Below are positions 56,141-64,000 of a DNA stretch of 64,000 nt, in pieces (position 1 is the first letter of the stretch; every line of letters starts with the position of its first letter). Below the pieces are notes generated by a model. It saw only the letters and a program-made list of their open reading frames with translations. It was not told where the DNA came from and ran no database searches. The position numbers and the translations under genes were made by a program. This stretch comes from Allosediminivita pacifica (GTDB lineage: Bacteria > Pseudomonadota > Alphaproteobacteria > Rhodobacterales > Rhodobacteraceae): positions 1-64,000 of the forward strand of contig NZ_QBKN01000027.1 of assembly GCF_003054175.1 (NCBI RefSeq), read 5' to 3'.

Positions 56141-57118
56141 ATGACACGGATCACGACTTTTGCCCTCGCCGGGCTTCTGGCCAGCACCGCGCTTGCCCAG
56201 GCAGACACGCTGCGGTTCGCCTATGCGCAGAACGCGACGCCGACGAAGGAAGCCATGGCCCGCTTCGGCGAGTTGCTGGAGGAAAAGACCGACGGCGAGC
56301 TGACGGTCCAGTATTTCCCCGACAGCCAGCTTGGCGGCGAGCGCGAGCTCGTCGAACAGGTGCAGGCAGGCCTGCTGGATATGACCAAGGTCTCGAGCGG
56401 CCTCATGGAGAGCTTCTCGCCGATCTACGGCACATTCTCGCTGCCCTATCTCTTCGACGACACCGATCACTACTACAGCGTCCTGGACGACGCCGAGATC
56501 ATGGACCCGGTCTACACCTCGACCGAGGGCCAGGGCATGGTCGGTCTCACCTACTACGACAGCGGTGCGCGCAGCTTCTACGTGAAGGGCGACCCGGTTC
56601 TCGGCGTCGAGGATCTTGAGGGCAAGAAGATCCGTGTCATGCAAAGCCCGACCTCGATCCGCATGGTCGAGCTGCTGGGCGGCTCGCCCATCGCCATGGG
56701 CCAGGACGAGGTCTACACCGCGATCCAGCAGGGCATCCTCGACGGCGCCGAGAACAACATCTTTGCCGTCACCGTCGCCCGCCACGGCGAGGTCGTCGAT
56801 CACATGAGCTTCGACGAGCACACCCGCATCCCGGACGTTGTGCTCATCTCCACCTCGACGCTCAACCGGCTGAGCGAAGAGCATCAGCAGGCCGTGCGCG
56901 AGGCCGCCGCGGAATCGACCGCCTACCACAAAGAACTCTGGGCCGAGGCCGTCGAAGCCGAGCGCGCGACGGCACAGGAAAACTTCGACATCGAGTATCA
57001 CGAGGTCGACAAGGCGCCCTTCCAGGACGCGGTCCAGCCCATCTTCGAAGAGGTCTCGGACGAGATGTCAGCGCTGGTGGACCAGATCCGCGCCAAGGCT
57101 GATGGCTCGGGGTCCTGA
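56141..57118 (+). CDS. dctP: TRAP transporter substrate-binding protein DctP
   Basis: This 325-residue protein has a signal peptide (MTRITTFALAGLLASTALAQA) and the DctP features FPDSQLGGERELVEQVQAGLLDMTKVS and LEGKKIRVMQSPTSIRMVELLGGSPIAMGQDEVYTAIQQGILDGAENN, with the conserved arginine that binds a carboxylate (in IRVM). It should bind an acid sugar, likely an unsaturated uronate oligomer or monomer. It lies 26 nt after GH105. Confidence 0.92.
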   Translation: MTRITTFALAGLLASTALAQADTLRFAYAQNATPTKEAMARFGELLEEKTDGELTVQYFPDSQLGGERELVEQVQAGLLDMTKVSSGLMESFSPIYGTFSLPYLFDDTDHYYSVLDDAEIMDPVYTSTEGQGMVGLTYYDSGARSFYVKGDPVLGVEDLEGKKIRVMQSPTSIRMVELLGGSPIAMGQDEVYTAIQQGILDGAENNIFAVTVARHGEVVDHMSFDEHTRIPDVVLISTSTLNRLSEEHQQAVREAAAESTAYHKELWAEAVEAERATAQENFDIEYHEVDKAPFQDAVQPIFEEVSDEMSALVDQIRAKADGSGS

Positions 57119-57121
57119 TCC

Positions 57122-57634
57122 TTGAAAACCGTGCGACGCATACTGGACGTGGCGCTCGGTGCGGTCATGAGTCTCCTGTTGGGCGGCATGGTTGCCGTGC
57201 TCGCCTGGCAGGTCTTCAGCCGCTACGCTCTCAACTCGCCCTCGGTCTCGTCCGAGGAGATCCTCCGTATGTCGGTGGTCTGGCTGTCCCTGCTGGGGGC
57301 GGCCTATTCCTGCGGCAAGGGCACCCACATGTCGATCGAACTGCTGCACGATCTCGTCCCCGGTCCCGCGCGGCGGGCGCTGACCATGCTCGTGCCGGTG
57401 TCCTTCATCGTTTTCGCGGGAGGAGTGATGATCCCCGGCGGGCTGCGCGCGATGGAGATCGCCAACGGCCAGACAACGGCCGTCCTGCGCCTGCCGATGC
57501 CCTGGATCTACGCATCGCTTCCGGTCTCGGGCACGCTGTTCGTGGCCTATTCCCTTCTCAACCTGGTCGATCTCGTCCGACACCGGCGAGATCAACCCGA
57601 CGAGGCCGACAAGCTCATCGCGGCCGGAGACTGA
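57122..57634 (+). CDS. dctQ: TRAP transporter small permease DctQ
   Basis: This 170-residue protein has four membrane segments and the DctQ pattern WQVFSRYALNSPSVSSEEILRMSVVWLSLLGAAYSCGKGTHMSIELL. The TTG start is uncertain; a GTG three codons further is also possible. It lies between dctP and dctM with 3-nt gaps on either side. Confidence 0.9.
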   Translation: MKTVRRILDVALGAVMSLLLGGMVAVLAWQVFSRYALNSPSVSSEEILRMSVVWLSLLGAAYSCGKGTHMSIELLHDLVPGPARRALTMLVPVSFIVFAGGVMIPGGLRAMEIANGQTTAVLRLPMPWIYASLPVSGTLFVAYSLLNLVDLVRHRRDQPDEADKLIAAGD

Positions 57635-57637
57635 CCC

Positions 57638-58936
57638 ATGGCCGGACCAGCAAGCCTCATACTCATTTCAGTATTCGCCTTCATGGCCATCCTCGGGGTC
57701 CCGCTCGCAGTGTCGCTCGTGGCGGCATCGCTCGCTGCGGTCACGCTCGTGGTGCCGCTCGACATGGCACTCTTCACCGCCGCGCAGAAGATGATGGGCA
57801 GCCTCGACAGCTTTTCTCTGCTGGCGGTTCCCTTCTTCATCCTCTCGGGCGTCATGATGAACTCGGGCGGCATCGCCATCCGGCTGGTCAACTTCGCAAA
57901 GCTCATCGCCGGGCGCGTGCCGGGCTCGCTGGCGCAGACCAACATTGCGGGCAACATGCTCTTCGGTTCGATCTCGGGCTCGGCGATCGCAGCATCGACC
58001 TCCATCGGCGGCGTGCTTGTCCCGATGCAGGTGCGCGACGGCTATGACCGTGGCTTCGCGGCCGCCGTCAACATCGCCTCGGCGCCGACCGGCATGCTGA
58101 TCCCACCCACGACGGCCTTCATTATCTATTCTCTGGTCTCGGGCGGCACCTCGATCGCTGCCCTTTTCATGGCCGGCGGCGTGGCTGGCCTCATCTGGGG
58201 ACTCGGCATGACCGGCATGTCGATCGTGATCGCCAAGCGCCGCGGATACCCGATCGAGCCGCGCCCCACCATGCGCGAAGCCTGGGAGACTACGCTTTCC
58301 GCGATCCCCAGCCTGCTGCTCATCGTGATCGTCATAGGCGGCATCATGGGCGGCATCTTCACCGCGGTCGAGGCCTCGGGCATCGCCGTCCTCTACACGC
58401 TGCTACTGACCTTCGCGATCCACCGGACCGTGCCGCTCACCCGCCTGCCGGAGTTCCTCGTGGAAACCGCGCAGATCACCGGCACGATCATGCTGCTGCT
58501 GGCCGCATCGGCAGCGCTCAGCTTCGCGATGGCCTTCACCGGAATCCCCGCGGCGATCACCGACCTGATCTTCGCGATCTCCAGCGAGCCGGTCGTGGTC
58601 CTGCTGATCATCAACGTGATCCTGATATTCGTCGGCTGCTTCATGGACATCGGCCCGGCGATCCTGATCTTCACGCCGATCATGCTGCCGATCACCAACC
58701 AGATCGGCGTCGATCCGGTACACTTCGGCGTGGTGCTCGTCTTCAACCTGGCCATCGGCACGATCACCCCGCCTGTCGGAACAGGCCTTTTCGTCGGCGC
58801 CAGCGTTGCGCAGGTCCGGGTCGAAAGGGCAATCAAGGCGCTGCTGCCCTTCTACGTGCTGCTGATCGGCTTCCTGATGCTGGTGACCTACGTGCCGGCG
58901 CTCACGCTCTTCCTGCCGCGGATGCTCGGCCTTTAG
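57638..58936 (+). CDS. dctM: TRAP transporter large permease DctM
   Basis: This 432-residue protein has about 12 membrane segments and DctM motifs VPFFILSGVMMNSGGIAIRLVNFA, GNMLFGSISGSAIAASTSIGGVLVPMQ and IGTITPPVGTGLFVGASVA. It is the sodium-driven channel of the TRAP system. It is the last gene of the operon; the convergent cytochrome gene ends 10 nt away and no terminator is seen between them. Confidence 0.94.
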   Translation: MAGPASLILISVFAFMAILGVPLAVSLVAASLAAVTLVVPLDMALFTAAQKMMGSLDSFSLLAVPFFILSGVMMNSGGIAIRLVNFAKLIAGRVPGSLAQTNIAGNMLFGSISGSAIAASTSIGGVLVPMQVRDGYDRGFAAAVNIASAPTGMLIPPTTAFIIYSLVSGGTSIAALFMAGGVAGLIWGLGMTGMSIVIAKRRGYPIEPRPTMREAWETTLSAIPSLLLIVIVIGGIMGGIFTAVEASGIAVLYTLLLTFAIHRTVPLTRLPEFLVETAQITGTIMLLLAASAALSFAMAFTGIPAAITDLIFAISSEPVVVLLIINVILIFVGCFMDIGPAILIFTPIMLPITNQIGVDPVHFGVVLVFNLAIGTITPPVGTGLFVGASVAQVRVERAIKALLPFYVLLIGFLMLVTYVPALTLFLPRMLGL

Positions 58937-58946
58937 CCGCCGCCGG

Positions 58947-60032
58947 TTACTCCGCCTGCGAGAGGTAGGCCGCGAGGTCGAGGATATCTGCATCGCTCAG
59001 GTTCCGGGCCGCGGCCGCCATCAGGTGCGCGCGCGGCGTCGTGGGCACCGGGCCGTCGCGATACATGTGCAGCCAGTTGACCAGCCAGTAGCCGTCCTGC
59101 CCCGCGATCCGCGGGGTATCGGCGCGCTTCGGTCCTTCCTCACCGTCGCCATGGCAAGACAGGCAGCTCGCGATATCGTCATGCTCGCTGCCCTGCCGGG
59201 CGAGATCCTCGCCGCGTGCGGCATCACCCATCGACAGCGCCTCGCCCTGCCAGTCGGCCTGCATCCCAGCATAGCGCGCCGCGATAGCGGCGATTGTCTC
59301 ATCAGAAAGCGGCGCCGCCAGCGGCTCCATGAAGCCGCTTTCCCGGTGGCCGACGGCATAGGCGCCCAGCACCTGCACAAGCCAGTCCTCCGACTGCCCC
59401 GCAAGCTTCGGCGCGGTGCCATCACGGCCCAGCCCGTCCGCCCCGTGGCATCGCGCGCAGCCAAGCTCCTGCGGAATGGCGCCGGGCAGCCCGCCAAAGC
59501 GGACGCCGGCGCTTTCGTAGCCGCCCACCTCGCCAAACGCCGCTTCCTCGAAACCAGCCCTGTCGAAGCTCTCGTAGCGCGACAGGAAGGCCGCCATGGC
59601 CCAGGGCTCGTCGTCACGCCCCTCGCCGGCCCAGGCTGGCATGCCGGTGTACTTGAAGCCGTGCCGCGCGATCCACCAGTATTCCTCGGGCTCGTAGCTG
59701 CCGCTCAGCCTCGGCGGTTCGGGCTGCATGCCTTCGACCACCGGGTTGCGCGGGATGCCCGGCGCCCCGTGGCAGGTCATGCAGCCGGTGGCGAAGTGCC
59801 CCGCGCCCAACCGGATCAGCCCCGCGTCGGCAAGATCCACATGCTCGGGCACCTCGACGCCCCAGCCGCGCGTCCGGATGACGTTGCGCAGATACTGGTG
59901 CAGCACCTCGCCCACGCCGGGCAGATGCGGCTGCGAGGCGGCGATGTTGTAGGCGCCCAACCAGTAGAAGGCATTTCCCCCGACCAAAAGCGCCGCAACA
60001 GCAGCCCCGGCCCAGCGTTTCCAGCCCCTCAT
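58947..60032 (-). CDS. Tri-haem cytochrome c of the oxidase cluster
   Basis: The ATG overlapping the CtaG-like stop is chosen, giving MRGWKRWAGAAVAALLVGGNAFYW, an N-terminal membrane anchor (361 residues). Three haem-binding motifs are present: CMTCH, CARCH and CLSCH, each followed by a likely methionine ligand (GMPAWAG, GFMEPLAAP, AHLMAAA). It may pass electrons to the caa3 oxidase encoded upstream. Three c-type domains in one protein are less usual than two (cytochrome c4) in this setting. Confidence 0.88.
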   Translation of the reverse strand: MRGWKRWAGAAVAALLVGGNAFYWLGAYNIAASQPHLPGVGEVLHQYLRNVIRTRGWGVEVPEHVDLADAGLIRLGAGHFATGCMTCHGAPGIPRNPVVEGMQPEPPRLSGSYEPEEYWWIARHGFKYTGMPAWAGEGRDDEPWAMAAFLSRYESFDRAGFEEAAFGEVGGYESAGVRFGGLPGAIPQELGCARCHGADGLGRDGTAPKLAGQSEDWLVQVLGAYAVGHRESGFMEPLAAPLSDETIAAIAARYAGMQADWQGEALSMGDAARGEDLARQGSEHDDIASCLSCHGDGEEGPKRADTPRIAGQDGYWLVNWLHMYRDGPVPTTPRAHLMAAAARNLSDADILDLAAYLSQAE

Positions 60033-60598
60033 GCCCGTGCCTCCGTCAATTGCAGCATCCGGCCGAGCCGCCCCAGCGCCGCCAGAAGATAGATCGCGCC
60101 GCCCGCGCCCGCCATGAGCGCCCCGGCAAGCTGCTGTTCCTGCAGGACGCTCAGCCCGAGATGTCCCGCGCAGATCCCGCCATAAAGCTCGCGCGGGCTG
60201 AGCCCGATCAGCGCCCCGAGCAGCGTCATGTGCATGGTCGTCGCCAGCAGCACCAGCACGCCGCCGAAAGCCCCGGCGCTGCGCACGCTCGCCCAGAGCA
60301 GCATCCCGGCGCCCAGGAACGACAGCTGCTCGAACACCAGCCCCGTGTCGGTCAGCCGTGCCCAGAGATGCGGCCCCGGCAGGTGCCAGCCCCAGACCAC
60401 GATCATTTCGGCCACGCCCCCCAGCATCAGGGCGACCGGCCCGCCGCCCGCCGGCAGGCGCGGCGCCCAAAGCAGCGGCACCACGGCAGTGACCCCGAGG
60501 TGGAGGACCATGTGCAGCACCATGGATCCCGTCGCCAACCCCGGCAGCGGCCCCAGCCAAAGGGCCACCAGCAGGACCAGGGCAAGGGCGCGCCGCAT
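60029..60598 (-). CDS. CtaG/caa3 assembly-factor-like membrane protein
   Basis: The ATG at 60598 overlaps the stop of the preceding gene (TGATG) and gives MRRALALVLLVALWLGP (189 residues); another ATG lies two codons upstream. It has about five membrane segments with histidine motifs HMVLHLGV and VVWGWHLPGPHLW, like the caa3-type CtaG family needed for CuB or haem-copper oxidase assembly. It lies in a run of overlapping oxidase genes. Confidence 0.75.
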   Translation of the reverse strand: MRRALALVLLVALWLGPLPGLATGSMVLHMVLHLGVTAVVPLLWAPRLPAGGGPVALMLGGVAEMIVVWGWHLPGPHLWARLTDTGLVFEQLSFLGAGMLLWASVRSAGAFGGVLVLLATTMHMTLLGALIGLSPRELYGGICAGHLGLSVLQEQQLAGALMAGAGGAIYLLAALGRLGRMLQLTEARA

Positions 60599-61014
60599 CA
60601 ACATGTGGAAAAGAAAAAGCCGGGCAGCGCCGTGAAGACGATCGCCACCGCAGAAAGGATGCACAGCAGCAGCGACACGTGTCCGATGAAACGGTCCCGC
60701 GCGCGTTCCGAGCTCTCGGTGATTTCCTCGAAGATCACGAAGACCCCGCCATAGCGTCGCACCGCCAGCAGTGCCAGCCAGCCGATCAGCGCCACGCAGA
60801 TCACGCCCATCATCGCAATGATCCAACGCGGCTCGGCCAGCGAGGGACCCGCCTTCGCGCACCAGGTGGCCGCGAAGGTATAGCTTGCCACGAAATGCAG
60901 GGCCCAGATCGTCGGCGCCGCGACCATGATCCAGACCGAGCCCTGACCGATCAGCCGGGGCGCATCGCCGGGCGGCCCGTAGCCCCCGGGCTGCTTGTCG
61001 GACTCGCGTGTCAT
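60598..61014 (-). CDS. Oxidase-cluster membrane protein, unknown function
   Basis: This 138-residue protein has a hydrophilic N-terminus (about 1-25) and four membrane segments. The sequence IWALHFVASYTFAATWCAK is characteristic of small proteins in alphaproteobacterial caa3 clusters but I cannot name a family. It overlaps the CoxA-C gene by 4 nt and ctaG by 1 nt. Confidence 0.75.
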   Translation of the reverse strand: MTRESDKQPGGYGPPGDAPRLIGQGSVWIMVAAPTIWALHFVASYTFAATWCAKAGPSLAEPRWIIAMMGVICVALIGWLALLAVRRYGGVFVIFEEITESSERARDRFIGHVSLLLCILSAVAIVFTALPGFFFSTC

Positions 61015-63566
61015 GCCGCCCCCATAAGCATCGGGAAGATCGCCAGAAGTGCGAAGATCACCACCGCCGTCAGCGCAAGGAAATGCGTGAAGAGCGTCAG
61101 GTTCATCAGGTCCGCGCGGTAGTCCGGCGTGCAGATCCGCGCAAGGATGCGGGCCGCCACGTAGAGCTGCATCAGCGCGTTCAGCAGCAAGTGCAGCCCC
61201 ATCCAGAGGATCAGCATCCAGACCATGGCGTCAAAGCTTTGCGCCGTCGGATCAAGCCCCGCCTGCCAGGCCGCAAGACACCACGCGCCCAGCCCTGCAA
61301 AGCCGACCGGCACCGAGCCGCAGAGCAGGCCGACCGCCATGCCGCGCCGCCCCTCGCCCAGCAACCTTCGCGCCGCCACCGTCATCAGCCAGCCCGCGAC
61401 AAGCCCGACGAGGCCAAGCAGCAACCAGCTGATGCCGGGGATCTGATCGGCCGAAGGGAAGAAATCCGGCAGTGCGGTCCAGTAGAAGAAGTAGCTGAAG
61501 ACGAGCCCCATGAAGGCCGTCAGATCGCCGGTCATCGTGATGAAAACGGCCCACCAGCCGGGGCTTCGGTTGCCCTGCGCATAGGTCGGCAATGTCAGGC
61601 CGCGGCCCGCGTATTTCTCGGGGCGCTCGGGGATTTCGGAGGTTCCCGTCCAGAGCCACCAGAGCGTGAACCCGATGAAGCCCACCCCAAAGGCCAGCGT
61701 CAGCGCCCAGAGGTGGTAGGTCGCAAGGATGAACACCGCGCCGAGGCAGACCGCCGATCCGATGGTCAGGAAGGTCGGCCCGCCCACCCGCTGCACGTAA
61801 AGCGGCCGCGCGTCGAGGATGTCGGTCACGATCAGCTCGCGCTTGCCTTCTTCCGCGTCGGGTAGAAACCACTCGCCCCGGTCGATCTGCCCCATCAGGT
61901 CCGGCTGTTCCCACAGCGGATAACGCGTGTGGATGTAGGGGATCGAGCGGATCCCCCAGGGCTTGTCCGGCACCTCGGCCACCCATTCCATCGTGCCCGC
62001 GTTCCAGTGGTTGCGCTCGACCAGCGGCTGGCGCCCACGGGGCCAGAGCACGTTGACCGCCAGCACGGCAAAGCCCGCGGCAAAGACGAAGGCCCCCACC
62101 GTCGACACCATGTTCAGAACCGCCCAGCCGTCGGTCACGTCGTAGGTCCAGACCCGGCGCGGCATGCCCATGACCCCGGTCCAGTGCATCGGCAGGAAGG
62201 CGAGGTTGAAGCCCCCGAACATCAGCCAGAAGCTCCAGGTCCCCAGCCGGTCGCTCATCGCCTTCTGGGTGACGAAGGGGTACCAGTAGTGGATGCCCGC
62301 AAAGAGCGGGAACAGCATCCCGCCGATCAGCGTGTAATGCAGGTGGGCCACCACGAAGTAGCTGTCATGCGCCTGCCAGTCGAAGGGCACCAGCGCGACC
62401 ATCACCCCCGTCAGGCCGCCGAAGACAAAGATCGCGAGCGCCCCGCCCGCGAACAGCATCGGCACGCTCGCGCGAACCTTGCTTACCAGCATGGTCGCGA
62501 TGAAGCAGAAGATCTGTATCCCCGTCGGCACTGCCACCGCCTCGGAGGCCGCCGAGAAGAAGCTCAGCGAGATCTCGGGCAGCCCCGTCGTGAACATGTG
62601 GTGCACCCAGAGCCCGAAGCTCAGGAAGGCCACGCCAACGGCCGACAGCACGATCCACGAATGGCCCACCATGGGGCGGTTGGCGAAGGTCGGCAACATC
62701 GTCGCGATCAGCGCGATCGAGGGCAGGAAGATGATGTAGACCTCCGGATGCCCGAAGATCCAGAAGAGGTGCTGCCACAGCAGCGGATCGCCGCCCCGGT
62801 CCACGTCGAAGAAGGCCCAGTCGAAGGCCCGCTCCATCTCGAGCAGCAGGTCCCCAGCGATCAGCGGCGGGAAGGCGAAAAGGATCATCCCCGCCACCAC
62901 CAAAACGTACCAGCAGTAGAGCGGCATCAGGTTCAACCGCATCCCCGGCGGCCGGCACTTCAGGACACCGACGATCAGTTCGACCGCCGCAGCGATGGAT
63001 GAGACCTCGATGAACGACAGCCCCAGCAGCCAGATGTCGGCCCCGAGCCCGCTGTAATCGGTGTTCGACGACAACGGCGTGTACATGAACCAGCCACCGT
63101 CCGGCGCCACGCCGAAGAAGATCGACCCGCAGACGAAGACGCCCCCGATCAGGAAGCACCAGTAGCCGAAGGCCGATAGTCGCGGGAACGGCAGGTCCCG
63201 CGCGCCCAGGATCTCGGGCAGGACAAGGATCGCCACCGCCTCGAAGATCGGCACCGCGAAGAGGAACATCATCGCCGTGCCGTGCAGGGTGAACAGCTGG
63301 TTGTAGAGGCTCTGACCGAACAGGTCGTTGTCGGGCACCGCAAGCTGCGCCCGGATCATCAGGGCAAGGATGCCCGCGAAGACGAAGAAGGCGAAGGAGG
63401 TCAGCAGGTACCACTTGCCAACGTGGTCGTTGTTGACCGCGGAGATGATCTTCCAGCCCGGCGGCTCCTGCCAGACGTCGAGCAGCCGCTTGCGCTGCGC
63501 CTTGTCGCGCGCCTCGTCGTAGGGCTCGGCCGGCGGCAGCTTGGACAGATCGATTTCCTGCGTCAT
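61011..63566 (-). CDS. Cytochrome c oxidase subunit I-III fusion
   Basis: This 851-residue protein joins CoxA and CoxC. CoxA part (about 1-560): haem ligand regions NQLFTLHGTAMMF and VVAHLHYTLIGG, CuB ligands in FGHPEVYI and WVHHMFTTGL, and the glutamate of GHPEVY, which marks an A-type oxidase with a D-pathway. CoxC part (about 640-851): seven-helix segment with SPGWWAVFITMTGDLTAFMGLVFSYFF and GLHLLLNALMQLY. The enzyme reduces oxygen and pumps protons in the inner membrane. Its ATG overlaps the coxB stop. Confidence 0.93.
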   Translation of the reverse strand: MTQEIDLSKLPPAEPYDEARDKAQRKRLLDVWQEPPGWKIISAVNNDHVGKWYLLTSFAFFVFAGILALMIRAQLAVPDNDLFGQSLYNQLFTLHGTAMMFLFAVPIFEAVAILVLPEILGARDLPFPRLSAFGYWCFLIGGVFVCGSIFFGVAPDGGWFMYTPLSSNTDYSGLGADIWLLGLSFIEVSSIAAAVELIVGVLKCRPPGMRLNLMPLYCWYVLVVAGMILFAFPPLIAGDLLLEMERAFDWAFFDVDRGGDPLLWQHLFWIFGHPEVYIIFLPSIALIATMLPTFANRPMVGHSWIVLSAVGVAFLSFGLWVHHMFTTGLPEISLSFFSAASEAVAVPTGIQIFCFIATMLVSKVRASVPMLFAGGALAIFVFGGLTGVMVALVPFDWQAHDSYFVVAHLHYTLIGGMLFPLFAGIHYWYPFVTQKAMSDRLGTWSFWLMFGGFNLAFLPMHWTGVMGMPRRVWTYDVTDGWAVLNMVSTVGAFVFAAGFAVLAVNVLWPRGRQPLVERNHWNAGTMEWVAEVPDKPWGIRSIPYIHTRYPLWEQPDLMGQIDRGEWFLPDAEEGKRELIVTDILDARPLYVQRVGGPTFLTIGSAVCLGAVFILATYHLWALTLAFGVGFIGFTLWWLWTGTSEIPERPEKYAGRGLTLPTYAQGNRSPGWWAVFITMTGDLTAFMGLVFSYFFYWTALPDFFPSADQIPGISWLLLGLVGLVAGWLMTVAARRLLGEGRRGMAVGLLCGSVPVGFAGLGAWCLAAWQAGLDPTAQSFDAMVWMLILWMGLHLLLNALMQLYVAARILARICTPDYRADLMNLTLFTHFLALTAVVIFALLAIFPMLMGAA

Positions 63567-64000
63567 TCGGCGTGATCCAGGCTCATGAGGAAAGCCACGA
63601 GCGCGTCAAGCCGCGCCCCGTCGAGGTCGGGATAGGGCGGCATGTCGATGTCGGGTTTCATCTCGTGTGTCTCGGTGATCCAGAGCGCCATGTTCTGGGG
63701 CGTCATCTCGTAGACCCCGGCGCCGAGCTTCTCGCGCGCCGCCACGTGCGTGAGGTCCGGCCCGACCGGCCCCGCCGCATCGGTCCCCCGGACCGCGTGA
63801 CAGGCGCCGCAGCCTTCCTCCTGGAAGACCGCAAAGCCGGGATCGTCCTCGGACACTTGCGCAGGCGCGGCTTCCGCCGCCAGCCATGCCTCGAAATCGC
63901 CGGGCTCCATGACGATCGCGTCAAACCGCATCAGCGCATGGGCGCCGCCGCAGAATTCGGCGCATAGGCCGCCCCAGTTGCCCACCTCCTGCGGCGTCAG
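63563..64000 (-). CDS. Cytochrome c oxidase subunit II with fused cytochrome c (partial)
   Basis: The 5' part of the gene is cut by the right edge. The visible 145 codons contain the CuA site CAEFCGGAHALM (C-x3-C-x3-H-x2-M), a linker, the haem motif CGACH and a methionine ligand in DIDMPPYPDL, defining a caa3-type subunit II. It accepts electrons from cytochrome c and passes them through its own haem and CuA to subunit I. The stop overlaps the CoxA-C start (ATGA). Confidence 0.92.
   Translation of the reverse strand: MTPQEVGNWGGLCAEFCGGAHALMRFDAIVMEPGDFEAWLAAEAAPAQVSEDDPGFAVFQEEGCGACHAVRGTDAAGPVGPDLTHVAAREKLGAGVYEMTPQNMALWITETHEMKPDIDMPPYPDLDGARLDALVAFLMSLDHAE

Noticed and set aside
61929-63002. 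357-codon plus-strand frame opposite the CoxA-C fusion
   Set aside because: Composition is H, R, Q, D-rich with no hydrophobic or domain structure; the minus strand encodes an obvious oxidase.

Overview
The window is a GC-rich (roughly 65%) chromosomal segment of an alphaproteobacterium, most likely a marine or soil member of the Rhodobacteraceae/Roseobacter group. Evidence: close resemblance of RpoB, RpoC, RplJ, EF-G and EF-Tu to that group, a GTTC-N7-GTTC type SOS box, TTAA-N7-TTAA CtrA-type sites, a VPLPA-CTERM protein, and a dense set of ABC and TRAP uptake operons. No rRNA, tRNA, CRISPR array or intact mobile element was found.

Layout. (1) 1-14.8 kb, minus strand: core transcription/translation genes in the order rplJ-rplL, rpoB-rpoC, a DMT-family transporter, then the str operon rpsL-rpsG-fusA-tuf (tuf runs off the left edge). 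Terminators follow rplL and rpoC, and the str leader carries a promoter followed by an intrinsic terminator. (2) 15-17.3 kb, minus: a hybrid histidine kinase and an exported SUOX-fold-like protein, placed where rplK-rplA usually lie. (3) 17.5-20.6 kb, plus: TPP riboswitch, thiM-thiE-thiD and a translationally coupled short-chain dehydrogenase. (4) 20.9-23 kb: a UvrD-family helicase behind a perfect SOS box. (5) 23.0-23.9 kb: decayed DNA beginning with a truncated hydantoinase A. (6) 23.9-35.2 kb: a catabolic island controlled by a GntR regulator: peptide-type ABC transporter, M20 hydrolase with altered metal ligands, ornithine cyclodeaminase/mu-crystallin protein, double rhodanese, SDR, fused two-NBD ATPase and a D-cysteine desulfhydrase/ACC deaminase family enzyme. 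An identical 19-bp palindromic element lies in both divergent promoter regions that bound the island.

(7) 35.4-44 kb: a CtrA-site-preceded DUF1127-like small protein coupled to a homocysteine S-methyltransferase, an exported TPR protein, two GNAT acetyltransferases, a 1225-residue BTAD/cyclase-like/AAA/TPR regulator and a small membrane-anchored protein. (8) 44-53 kb: polyol uptake and oxidation: ABC transporter (binding protein, two permeases, ATPase), a small membrane protein, a sorbitol/xylitol-type dehydrogenase and a HAD phosphatase on the minus strand, with a divergent SorC regulator and two SDR dehydrogenases on the plus strand. (9) 53.3-53.9 kb: VPLPA-CTERM surface protein. (10) 54-58.9 kb: IclR regulator divergent from a cytoplasmic GH105 unsaturated glycuronyl hydrolase and a DctPQM TRAP transporter, with two IclR-type palindromes between them. 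(11) 58.9-64 kb, minus: caa3-type cytochrome oxidase: CoxB with a fused cytochrome c (cut by the right edge), a CoxA-CoxC fusion, an unknown membrane protein, a CtaG-like protein and a tri-haem cytochrome c, all overlapping by 1-4 nt.

The most distinctive parts are the operator-bounded GntR island, the attenuator-like str leader, the M20-like protein lacking two metal ligands, the CtrA-preceded DUF1127/homocysteine methyltransferase pair and the GH105-TRAP pairing. Assignments rest on reading the translated sequences and motif recognition; no database search was possible.
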